A DNA stretch of 5,511 nt. Source: Gemmataceae bacterium. GTDB lineage: Bacteria; Planctomycetota; Planctomycetia; Gemmatales; Gemmataceae. A program made the position numbers and the translations under genes. The stretch is from contig CANJKY010000311.1 of the NCBI GenBank assembly GCA_947474875.1, forward strand, positions 1-5,511. Direction: 5' to 3'. Under the pieces are notes generated by a model. It was not told the DNA's origin. It did not search any database and worked only from the letters and a program-made list of their open reading frames with translations. Of this stretch, positions 1 to 5,511 are shown one piece after another (within the stretch, counting starts at the first letter, position 1; each line of letters begins with the position of its first letter).

Positions 1-135
1 ACTCGGGTAATGGCCCGCGACACCACCGTCACCTACCAGGGGGTGGTGTCGGACACCGGCATCAGCGGGTGGACGCTGACCGACTTCGGCGGCCAGGCCC
101 GGGACACCGCCTGGGTGGCGAAGAAGGGCAAGTGA
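1..135 (+). CDS. C-terminal end of an unidentified protein (5' truncated by window edge)
   Basis: Reading frame 1 is open from the first base to a TGA at 133-135 and gives 44 residues, ending in the basic tail VAKKGK. The piece is rich in Thr, Gly, Asp and Val and alternates polar and hydrophobic residues (for example TVTYQGVVSD), which suggests beta structure, but no family motif can be recognised. Third positions are mostly G or C, as in the downstream genes, which supports real coding. A hairpin and a separate promoter lie between it and the next gene, so it probably belongs to a different transcription unit. Function unknown; the call rests only on the open frame and codon use. Confidence 0.6.
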   Translation, partial: TRVMARDTTVTYQGVVSDTGISGWTLTDFGGQARDTAWVAKKGK

Positions 136-141
136 CCGCTC

Positions 142-173
142 CGCCCCCTACTTCCCTCGGGCAGCCGGGGGCG
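142..173 (+). terminator. Possible hairpin terminator after the first gene
   Basis: CGCCCCC at 142-148 is the exact inverse complement of GGGGGCG at 167-173, giving a 7-bp all-G/C stem with an 18-base loop, starting seven bases after the stop codon. The position fits a terminator for the upstream gene. There is no T-run after the stem, so it is not a classic intrinsic terminator. In DNA this GC-rich such a stem can arise by chance. Confidence 0.3.
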
Positions 174-184
174 CCAACTCACGG

Positions 185-208
185 GTTTATAAACTGACAA
201 ATTTGCCA
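185..208. promoter_or_regulatory. AT-rich palindromic patch, possible operator
   Basis: GTTTATAAAC (185-194) is a perfect 10-base palindrome. It is followed directly by TGACAAATTTGCCA (195-208), a 14-base palindrome with one mismatched pair around the perfect core CAAATTTG (198-205). The patch is strikingly AT-rich compared with its surroundings and abuts the predicted -35 box of the downstream operon. The placement suits a dimeric regulator or an UP-like element. Gene B may carry winged-helix DNA-binding domains and could be an autoregulator, but that is speculation. Confidence 0.3.
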
Positions 209-236
209 TGACAGGGCGGTTCGCGTCTTGCATAAT
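208..236 (+). promoter_or_regulatory. Sigma-70-type promoter for the three-gene operon
   Basis: A -35 box ATGACA (208-213; 5 of 6 against TTGACA) and a -10 box CATAAT (231-236; 5 of 6 against TATAAT) are separated by the optimal 17 bases. Counting from the -10 box puts transcription start near 243-245, right at the ATG at 245. The transcript would therefore have no leader, or one of at most two bases, which explains why no ribosome binding site precedes this gene. Such a match in otherwise very GC-rich sequence, at the right place, is unlikely to be accidental, though it has not been tested. Confidence 0.6.
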
Positions 237-244
237 CGGTCCGA

Positions 245-1405
245 ATGTCGCCGCCCCGCGAACCGGAAGTGTCGCTCCACCGCCTGCAGGCGCGGCGGGC
301 GGCCGGCGTGCCGACGGTGGCCGTCCTGGTCGGGCCGGCGGGGTTGGCGGTGCGGGAGTGGGTGCGGTGGGCGGGCGAACGGGCGGTGGCCCGGTGTGCG
401 GCGAACTCCACCCCCGACCTGTGTGCCGCCTGGTCAGGCGAAGCGCTCGCCGCGGCCGGCCCGCACGCCGAGGCGTGGCTGACGGCCGCGCTGGGCCGCC
501 CGCTCCCGGCCATGACCCGGTTCGACTTCGACACCCTGTGGCGGGCCCTGCCGGCCGACACCACCCGCCCGGCCGCCGTCGCCGCCCACGCCGTCCTGCT
601 CCGCCGGTTCACTGACACCCAGTTGTCAGCCGATCCGGCCGCCGTGCGGGCGTTCGCCGAACTGATCCCGGCAGACGGCTGGCCGACGCTGCTGGTCGCC
701 CGTGACCGCCCGAGCGCCGACCCGAACTGGCTGGCCGCGGCGGTGCGGGCGGCCGAGCCGATCGTCGCGGCGGTGCCGGGGCTGGCGGTCGGTGCGGTGG
801 CGAGTGAGGCCGAGTACGTCACGCTCACCGACCGGCCCGACGGCACCCGCCACCAGACGCTGGCCCGTGAGGGGTACATCCCCGTGACCGGGGTGTCGGC
901 CGGTGAACTGGTGACCCGCCTCACCGCCGCCGGCCTCAAGGCACCCCCGGCCGACACCCTCGACCAGCTCACCGCCGACGGGCTGTCTGACGAAGCCGCC
1001 GCCGCGTTCGTGGGCACCGCCAGGGCGGTGGCTGCGGCCGACAACTCCGCCAAGAGCGCCGCCGAGCGGTTCCTGTTCGAGCAGCTGAACGCCCACCCGC
1101 CGACCGCCGGCCTGTTCCGCCTGAACGTCGAACTCCCCTTCCGCCACGGGAACAGACCGGGGGAAGGGGACCTGGTGGCCGACCGGCTGAAGGTGGTGGT
1201 GGAGGTGGACGGGCTGTACTGGCACCTGACCGCCGACCAGTACCGCCGCGACCGCCGCAAGGACTGGCTGTACCAGACGCACGGCTACCTCGTGCTACGC
1301 TTCCTGGCCGAGGACGTGGTGACCCACCTGTCCGAGATCATCGCGACGGTGACGGACGCCGTCGCCCGCCGCCGTTCCCCCTCCGCCCCGCGAGGTGCCC
1401 TGTGA
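245..1405 (+). CDS. DUF559/Vsr-like PD-(D/E)XK nuclease-domain protein (gene A)
   Basis: This 386-residue protein probably cuts DNA through its C-terminal domain (about residues 270-365). The domain shows the DUF559/very-short-patch-repair-like pattern: an early helix Glu (AERFLFEQL, E274), an acidic residue after a Gly turn (GEGDLVA, D309), the core strand VVVEVDGLYWH with E320 and D322, then the basic helix RRDRRKDW (334-341) and the closing strand GYLVLRF (347-353). The residues expected for metal-dependent catalysis are present. Residues 1-265 match no domain I can name. They include a strand-like VAVLVGPAGL (25-34) resembling a Walker A loop but lacking its GK[S/T], so ATP binding is not claimed. 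ATG 245 is the first possible start because an in-frame TAA lies at 233-235 inside the -10 box. There is no Shine-Dalgarno site, consistent with a leaderless message. The stop overlaps the gene B start by four bases, indicating translational coupling. The nuclease call is good; the biological role (defence or DNA repair) is inferred from the neighbours. Confidence 0.85.
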   Translation: MSPPREPEVSLHRLQARRAAGVPTVAVLVGPAGLAVREWVRWAGERAVARCAANSTPDLCAAWSGEALAAAGPHAEAWLTAALGRPLPAMTRFDFDTLWRALPADTTRPAAVAAHAVLLRRFTDTQLSADPAAVRAFAELIPADGWPTLLVARDRPSADPNWLAAAVRAAEPIVAAVPGLAVGAVASEAEYVTLTDRPDGTRHQTLAREGYIPVTGVSAGELVTRLTAAGLKAPPADTLDQLTADGLSDEAAAAFVGTARAVAAADNSAKSAAERFLFEQLNAHPPTAGLFRLNVELPFRHGNRPGEGDLVADRLKVVVEVDGLYWHLTADQYRRDRRKDWLYQTHGYLVLRFLAEDVVTHLSEIIATVTDAVARRRSPSAPRGAL

Positions 1406-2421
1406 CCGACCCCGCCGTCCTCGACCGCCCGGCCAAAGCGCCCGCCGCGGCCCCGCCGTCCGGCCCGCTCGCCGACCTCATCCTCGTGCGGCTGCTGCCG
1501 CCGGTGAAGAAGCGCCCGTCGCCGAAGAACCTTCGGGAAGAACTCGCCCCGTTCTTCCGCACCCCGCCCACGCCGGAGCAGGTGTCGGACACCCTGAATG
1601 GCCTGCGGGCGGCCGGGCTGATGAAGCCGCTCGGCCAGCACCTAACCGACGCCGGCCGCGAGCGGGCGATGGCCTACCTCGGCATCCGTGAACTGCCAGC
1701 GAAGGTCAACTTCAGGACGATTCAGGCGAAGTTTCTGGTGCCGAAAGCGCTCGGCGTGTCGGCTGAAGCGGTGGACAACAAAGACAAACTTGCCGCGGCT
1801 TTGATGAAGCGTCAACTCAATCTGCCGGTCGGAACTCCGGCCACCGCCGCAGGGGTACTGAATTCGCTCGCCTGCCGGGCGGCCGGGTTCCCTGAGGTGG
1901 TCGTGGACGATCTCCGGCAACTGCGCTCCCACCTGCTCGGAAAAGCCATCGGCTCAAACGAGGCGATCGGACCGAAAGACGCCATGAGGGTTATCCCGGC
2001 CGTACTTCTGAATCCGCAGGGGAATGGAGTTGAAGGCTTCCGCAAACTCGCCCTGAAGGGGTTCGCCGACGCCGTGAACGACACGCCGGTTCAGCAACCC
2101 GAGCCGCAGCCCGACGAGACGTTCGACCTGGAGGACTTCGCCAACACGGTGCTGTCTGTCGCCCGCAAATCCCCTACCGGCCGGTTCGGGGATAACAAGG
2201 TGTTCATCAGCCACGTCTGGCGGCAACTGGCCGACGAGCCGCGGTTCGCCCGCCTCGGCCTCGACGGCTTCAAGGCCAAGCTGTTGGAAGCCAACCGCGC
2301 CGACCTGCTCACCCTCAGCAGGGCGGACCTGGTGCAGGTGATGGACCCGACCGAGGTGCGGGAGTCCGAGACCGCCTACCTGAACGCCACCTTCCACTTC
2401 ATCCGGATCGACAAGGAGTGA
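1402..2421 (+). CDS. Putative winged-helix adaptor or DNA-binding protein (gene B)
   Basis: This 339-residue protein belongs to no family I can name with certainty. It begins with a disordered Ala/Pro-rich stretch (about 1-22). Residues 24-92 look like a winged helix: helices around LADLILVRLL and PEQVSDTLNGLRAAGL, then the typical wing-and-helix ending LTDAGRERAMAYL from residue 81. A middle helical part (about 95-190) is followed by an acidic Gln/Pro linker near 230-240. The C-terminal part (241-339) is again winged-helix-like, with GRFGDNKVFISHVWRQL (260-276), ANRADLLTLSRADLV (297-311) and the closing strand LNATFHFIRI. No catalytic motif, signal peptide or membrane segment is seen. The GTG start shares GTGA with the gene A stop and has GAGGTG at 1392-1397 upstream, so coupled translation is likely. 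The middle third is clearly poorer in G+C than the rest. A role linking nuclease and ATPase to DNA, or as autoregulator, is inference. Confidence 0.8.
   Translation: MTDPAVLDRPAKAPAAAPPSGPLADLILVRLLPPVKKRPSPKNLREELAPFFRTPPTPEQVSDTLNGLRAAGLMKPLGQHLTDAGRERAMAYLGIRELPAKVNFRTIQAKFLVPKALGVSAEAVDNKDKLAAALMKRQLNLPVGTPATAAGVLNSLACRAAGFPEVVVDDLRQLRSHLLGKAIGSNEAIGPKDAMRVIPAVLLNPQGNGVEGFRKLALKGFADAVNDTPVQQPEPQPDETFDLEDFANTVLSVARKSPTGRFGDNKVFISHVWRQLADEPRFARLGLDGFKAKLLEANRADLLTLSRADLVQVMDPTEVRESETAYLNATFHFIRIDKE
2413..2418 (+). promoter_or_regulatory. Strong ribosome binding site for gene C
   Basis: AAGGAG lies six bases before the GTG at 2425, inside the last codons of gene B. It fixes the start of the large ATPase gene: the next in-frame ATG falls just after the Walker A motif and is too late. 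The GTG at 2497 has a purine run touching it, with no spacing. Confidence 0.75.
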
Positions 2422-2424
2422 CCC

Positions 2425-5400
2425 GTGCCCACGCTCGCTACGCCTGTCGCTGTTGATCCGCGCACCGCCGCCTACTGCCAGCCGGGCGGACCGGAGGTGT
2501 TCAGCGGCATCGTCCACGGCAGCCAAATTTGGGCCGACGACCCGTTCGACGTGGAGTCGATTCATTCCGAAGCGCGGGAGGTGTTTGCCCGGCTGCTCGG
2601 TCGGGCGTCCAACGCCGAACTGCCGCCGACCGGCAAGACGCTCCTGCTGCTCGGCGAGGCCGGCAGCGGGAAGACGCACCTGATGCGGGCGTTCCGGGCC
2701 GCCGCCCACGGTAGCGGCTCCGGGTACTGCGGCTACCTCCAGATGACCACCCGGACGGACAGCTACGCCCGGTACGTGCTCGGCTACCTGATCGACTCCC
2801 TGGACCAGCCGTACCGGTCGGGCGAACCGCGGACCGGGTTTCAGCGGCTCGCCGCCGGGCTGCTCGACGCCCTGGACATGGCCCCCGACGAGGACAAAGC
2901 CCGGCTCACCGACGACACGGCCATCGGCTCGGACGACCTCGGCCGGCTGGTCCACCGCCTCGCGCACCTGGCCGTCCAGTACCCGCGGTTCAAGGGGATC
3001 CACGCCGACGTGCTCCGCGGCGTGCTGTACCTGCTCGCGCCCGACCCGCGGGTCCACGCGCTGGCGGTGCGGTGGCTGCGGTGCGAAGACCTGGACAAGT
3101 TCGACCGCGAACTGCTCGGCGACCTGGTGCCGCGGCCCGGCCCGGAGATGGCCATCAAGACGATCTGGGATCTCGGCCGGCTGATGCACGCCGTCCACTC
3201 CGCCGCCCTGGTGCTGCTGGTGGACCAGATCGAGGAGGTGGTGGAGTTGGACCGGCACGGGCCGCAGCCGGGCGAGACGTTCCGCCAGGCGGTGAACACG
3301 CTGGTGGAGGTGGCCGACGGGCTGCCGAACGCGGTGGTGGTGATCGGCTGCCTGGAGCAACTGTTCGACCAGCACGCCCTGCCCAAGCCCAAGCTCGATC
3401 GGATCGTGCGAGACCCCGAGCCGATACAACTGGCCGGGCTGCGGACCGAGTCGGAGATGAACGACATCGTCGCCCGCCGGCTGGAGGTGCTGTTCGACGC
3501 GCTCGGGGTGCCGGCCGATCGTCGTAACCCGCTCGCGCCGTATACGGCCGACGTGCTGAAGCCGCTGGCGAAACTGCGGAGCCGAGACATCCTGGATAAC
3601 CTCCGCCGGCACCGGGGCCAGTGCCAGGCCGCCGGCGGGTGGGTGTCGCCGACGTGGGGGGCCGTCCCGCCCCCACCACCTCCGCCGGTGAGCGTGGCGT
3701 GGGAGCAGAAGTGGAACGATTATCTCGCCGCATTCAAGATGCCGTTCTTCGACGAGGACCGGCTGGCCGAACTGTTGGCGACCAGCGTTCAACATGTGTC
3801 ACACGAGATGCCCGACGGGGTGTTCTTCGGGGCGAAGGCGGACGGACACCGGGTCGAGGTGGACGTCCACCCCGGCGGGGACGCCGTCGATCCGCTGTAC
3901 GTCGCCGTGTGCGACAAGAGCACCCGCGGCGGTGGGCTGGGGAACCAGATCGCGCGGGTGGCAAAGGACGTCGGGGACACGCCGACGGTCATCGTCCGGT
4001 CCACCGACTTCCCGACCGACCTGAAACAGAAAGCGAGCACCGAACTGGCCAAGCTGGTGAAGCCGAAAGGGCGGGGGCGGAAGGTGGTGGTGAGCAACTC
4101 CGACTGGCGGGCGATGGCGGCGTTCCGCGAGTTCCACGCGAAGCACCAGGCGGAGCCGGGGTTCGCCGCCTGGCAGAAGGCCGAGCGGCCGCTGGCCGAA
4201 CTGCCGGCCGTGTCCGCCATCCTCGACCTGAACACCCTGCTCGCCCAGCGGCCGGTGAGCGGCGAGCGGCCGCTGCCGCCTCCGCCCCCGCCGCCGGTCG
4301 TGCCCCCGGTTCCGCCTCCCCCGCCGGCGGTGGTGCAGAGGATGATCGCCGACGCCCCCATCCGGTTCGCCCAGACCCGCGGGGCGGTGCCGACCCCGGT
4401 GGAGTTGAAGCCCAAAGACCTGTGCCGGCACGCCGCCTTCCTCGGCGGGCCGGGGAGTGGCAAGACGACTGCGGCGCTCGCCATCATCGAAGAGTTGTTG
4501 CTCGCCGGGGTGCCGGCGGTGCTGATCGACCGCAAGGGCGACCTGGCCCGGTACGCCGACCCGGCCGCGTGGACGACGCCCGAACCCGACCCGGACCGGG
4601 CGAATCGCCGTGAGCGGTTGCGGTCGGCCGTCGACATCGCCCTGTACACCCCGGGCGCCGATTCCGGTCGGCCGCTGACGATCCCGGTGGTGCCGGACGA
4701 CCTCGCCCAGATGACCGCCGCCGACCGCGAGCAGACCGCCCAGTTCGCCGCCGCCTCGCTCGGCCTGATGATGGGGTACAAGTCGAAGGCCCCGGACCCG
4801 AAACGGGTGATCCTGCAGAAGGCCATCGAGGTGCTCGCCCGCACCCCCGGCCGGACGGTCACGGTGAAGGCCCTGCGTGAACTGGTCGGCGAGATGGACG
4901 ACGCGCTCACCCTGGAGCTGAGCGGGTACGACGATAAGCACTTCAAGAAGCTCGCCCAGGATCTGCTCACCCTCGCCCACCAGCACCGCCGGCTGCTGGA
5001 GGGGGGCGAACTGCTGAGCGTGGACGACCTGCTCGGCCGGCGGCTGCCGCCGGGCAAAACGAGGCTGGCGGTGGTCAACACCCAGTTCCTGGGCGACCCC
5101 GGCACGGTCGACTTCTGGGTGTCGCAGTTCCTGCTGGCGGTGGACCGCTGGCGGGCGAAAAACCCGGCGCCGGACGGGGCGCTGCAGGCGGTGTTCCTGT
5201 TCGACGAGGCGGACTCGTACCTGCCGGCCCAGCGGCAGCCGGCCACCAAGGGGCCGATGGAGAGCCTGCTAAAGCGGGCGCGGTCGGCGGGGCTGGGCAT
5301 CTTCCTGGCCACCCAAAGCCCCGGCGACCTGGACTACCGCTGTCGCGACCAGGTGCTGACGTGGCTGATCGGGCGGGTGAAGGAGCCGGTGGCGATCGCC

Positions 5401-5511
5401 AAACTGAAGCCGATGCTCGACCGCCGGCCGGAGGCGGCGGACAAGCTGGCCGGGCAGAAGGCGGGCGAGTTCTACCTGGTGCGGGAGGGGGACGTGACGC
5501 CGGTGGCCGCC
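2425..5511 (+). CDS. Two-motor ATPase: AAA/STAND-like P-loop domain, unknown central domain, HerA-like ATPase (gene C, 3' truncated)
   Basis: The frame is open from GTG 2425 to the last base, giving 1029 residues with no stop. Module 1 (about 24-414) is a P-loop ATPase: Walker A GEAGSGKT (77-84), Walker B VLLVDQIEE (263-271; the DQ-x-EE form is typical of STAND/AAA-type ATPases), then a sensor-like strand AVVVIGCLEQLF. A polyproline run (415-421) leads to module 2 (about 422-615), unidentified, with LYVAVCDKS (491-499) and GGGLGNQ (502-508). A second proline-rich linker (616-634) precedes module 3, a HerA-like ATPase of the COG0433/DUF87 type: Walker A GGPGSGKT (674-681), IDRKGD (701-706), the family-like ALYTPG...GRPL segment, Walker B VFLFDEAD (923-930), ATQSPGD (962-968) and a TWLIGR strand. 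HerA proteins form hexamers that move on duplex DNA and work with nucleases. It follows gene B by three untranslated bases, so it is co-transcribed with the nuclease gene. A FtsK/TraD-type DNA pump is a less likely alternative for module 3. The ATPase calls are firm; the joint role in defence or DNA processing is inferred. Confidence 0.88.
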   Translation, partial: MPTLATPVAVDPRTAAYCQPGGPEVFSGIVHGSQIWADDPFDVESIHSEAREVFARLLGRASNAELPPTGKTLLLLGEAGSGKTHLMRAFRAAAHGSGSGYCGYLQMTTRTDSYARYVLGYLIDSLDQPYRSGEPRTGFQRLAAGLLDALDMAPDEDKARLTDDTAIGSDDLGRLVHRLAHLAVQYPRFKGIHADVLRGVLYLLAPDPRVHALAVRWLRCEDLDKFDRELLGDLVPRPGPEMAIKTIWDLGRLMHAVHSAALVLLVDQIEEVVELDRHGPQPGETFRQAVNTLVEVADGLPNAVVVIGCLEQLFDQHALPKPKLDRIVRDPEPIQLAGLRTESEMNDIVARRLEVLFDALGVPADRRNPLAPYTADVLKPLAKLRSRDILDNLRRHRGQCQAAGGWVSPTWGAVPPPPPPPVSVAWEQKWNDYLAAFKMPFFDEDRLAELLATSVQHVSHEMPDGVFFGAKADGHRVEVDVHPGGDAVDPLYVAVCDKSTRGGGLGNQIARVAKDVGDTPTVIVRSTDFPTDLKQKASTELAKLVKPKGRGRKVVVSNSDWRAMAAFREFHAKHQAEPGFAAWQKAERPLAELPAVSAILDLNTLLAQRPVSGERPLPPPPPPPVVPPVPPPPPAVVQRMIADAPIRFAQTRGAVPTPVELKPKDLCRHAAFLGGPGSGKTTAALAIIEELLLAGVPAVLIDRKGDLARYADPAAWTTPEPDPDRANRRERLRSAVDIALYTPGADSGRPLTIPVVPDDLAQMTAADREQTAQFAAASLGLMMGYKSKAPDPKRVILQKAIEVLARTPGRTVTVKALRELVGEMDDALTLELSGYDDKHFKKLAQDLLTLAHQHRRLLEGGELLSVDDLLGRRLPPGKTRLAVVNTQFLGDPGTVDFWVSQFLLAVDRWRAKNPAPDGALQAVFLFDEADSYLPAQRQPATKGPMESLLKRARSAGLGIFLATQSPGDLDYRCRDQVLTWLIGRVKEPVAIAKLKPMLDRRPEAADKLAGQKAGEFYLVREGDVTPVAA

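Noticed and set aside
186..200. Possible minus-strand promoter (TTGTCA then TATAAA in the reverse complement)
   Set aside because: Only three bases separate the two boxes, far from the roughly 17 needed, and no credible minus-strand gene follows.
203..236. Alternative -35 box TTGCCA at 203-208 paired with CATAAT
   Set aside because: The spacer would be 22 bases. ATGACA at 208-213 gives the optimal 17.
269..355. Possible ATP-binding loop near the start of the nuclease protein (VAVLVGPAGL)
   Set aside because: The GK[S/T] essential to Walker A is missing and no partner Walker B could be identified, so no ATPase activity is claimed.
187..1260. 357-codon open frame on the minus strand
   Set aside because: It is antisense to the nuclease gene and crosses its promoter. 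The product is Ser/Ala/Arg-rich with no recognisable domain.
1954..3795. 613-codon open frame on the minus strand
   Set aside because: It lies wholly antisense to genes B and C. Its product is rich in His, Arg, Val, Gln and Pro with no motif, as expected of the reverse frame of GC-rich coding DNA. The plus strand here carries clear Walker motifs.
3621..4613. 330-codon plus-strand open frame in a second frame
   Set aside because: It overlaps gene C out of frame and gives an Arg/Gly/Ala/Pro-rich product without motifs. Gene C continues uninterrupted with conserved ATPase motifs.
3789..5312. 507-codon open frame on the minus strand
   Set aside because: It is antisense to the HerA-like ATPase. 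The product is low-complexity Ser/Arg/Ala/Gly with a run of glycines that is simply the complement of the polyproline codons.

Overview
The window is GC-rich DNA from a bacterium, with strong G/C preference at third codon positions, GTG starts and densely packed genes. Codon habit and protein style (Ala/Pro/Arg-rich, polyproline linkers) suggest a planctomycete of the Gemmata type. That assignment is an impression from the sequence; another high-GC phylum is possible.

Layout: positions 1-135 are the last 44 codons of an unidentified gene entering from the left. A 109-base gap (136-244) follows. It holds a weak terminator-like hairpin, a conspicuous AT-rich patch with two short palindromes, and a near-consensus sigma-70 promoter (ATGACA, 17 bases, CATAAT). 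The predicted transcription start falls within about two bases of the next start codon, so the following mRNA is probably leaderless.

From 245 to the right edge is one tightly packed operon of three plus-strand genes. Gene A (245-1405) has an uncharacterised N-terminal part and a C-terminal DUF559/Vsr-like PD-(D/E)XK nuclease domain with its acidic residues intact. Gene B (1402-2421) overlaps gene A by four bases and encodes a 339-residue protein with probable winged-helix ends and no recognised enzyme motif. Gene C (2425 to beyond 5511) starts four bases after the gene B stop with a strong ribosome binding site. It encodes at least 1029 residues: an N-terminal AAA/STAND-like P-loop ATPase, an unknown central domain between two polyproline linkers, and a C-terminal HerA-like (COG0433/DUF87-type) ATPase cut by the window edge.

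A nuclease, a likely DNA-binding or adaptor protein and a HerA-type motor in one operon recall known nuclease-HerA pairs (NurA-HerA in end resection; Sir2-HerA and DUF4297-HerA in phage defence). The inference is that this is a DNA-processing or anti-phage system built on a two-motor protein. I do not recognise this exact combination as a named system. No RNA genes, insertion sequences, CRISPR arrays or long repeats were seen.
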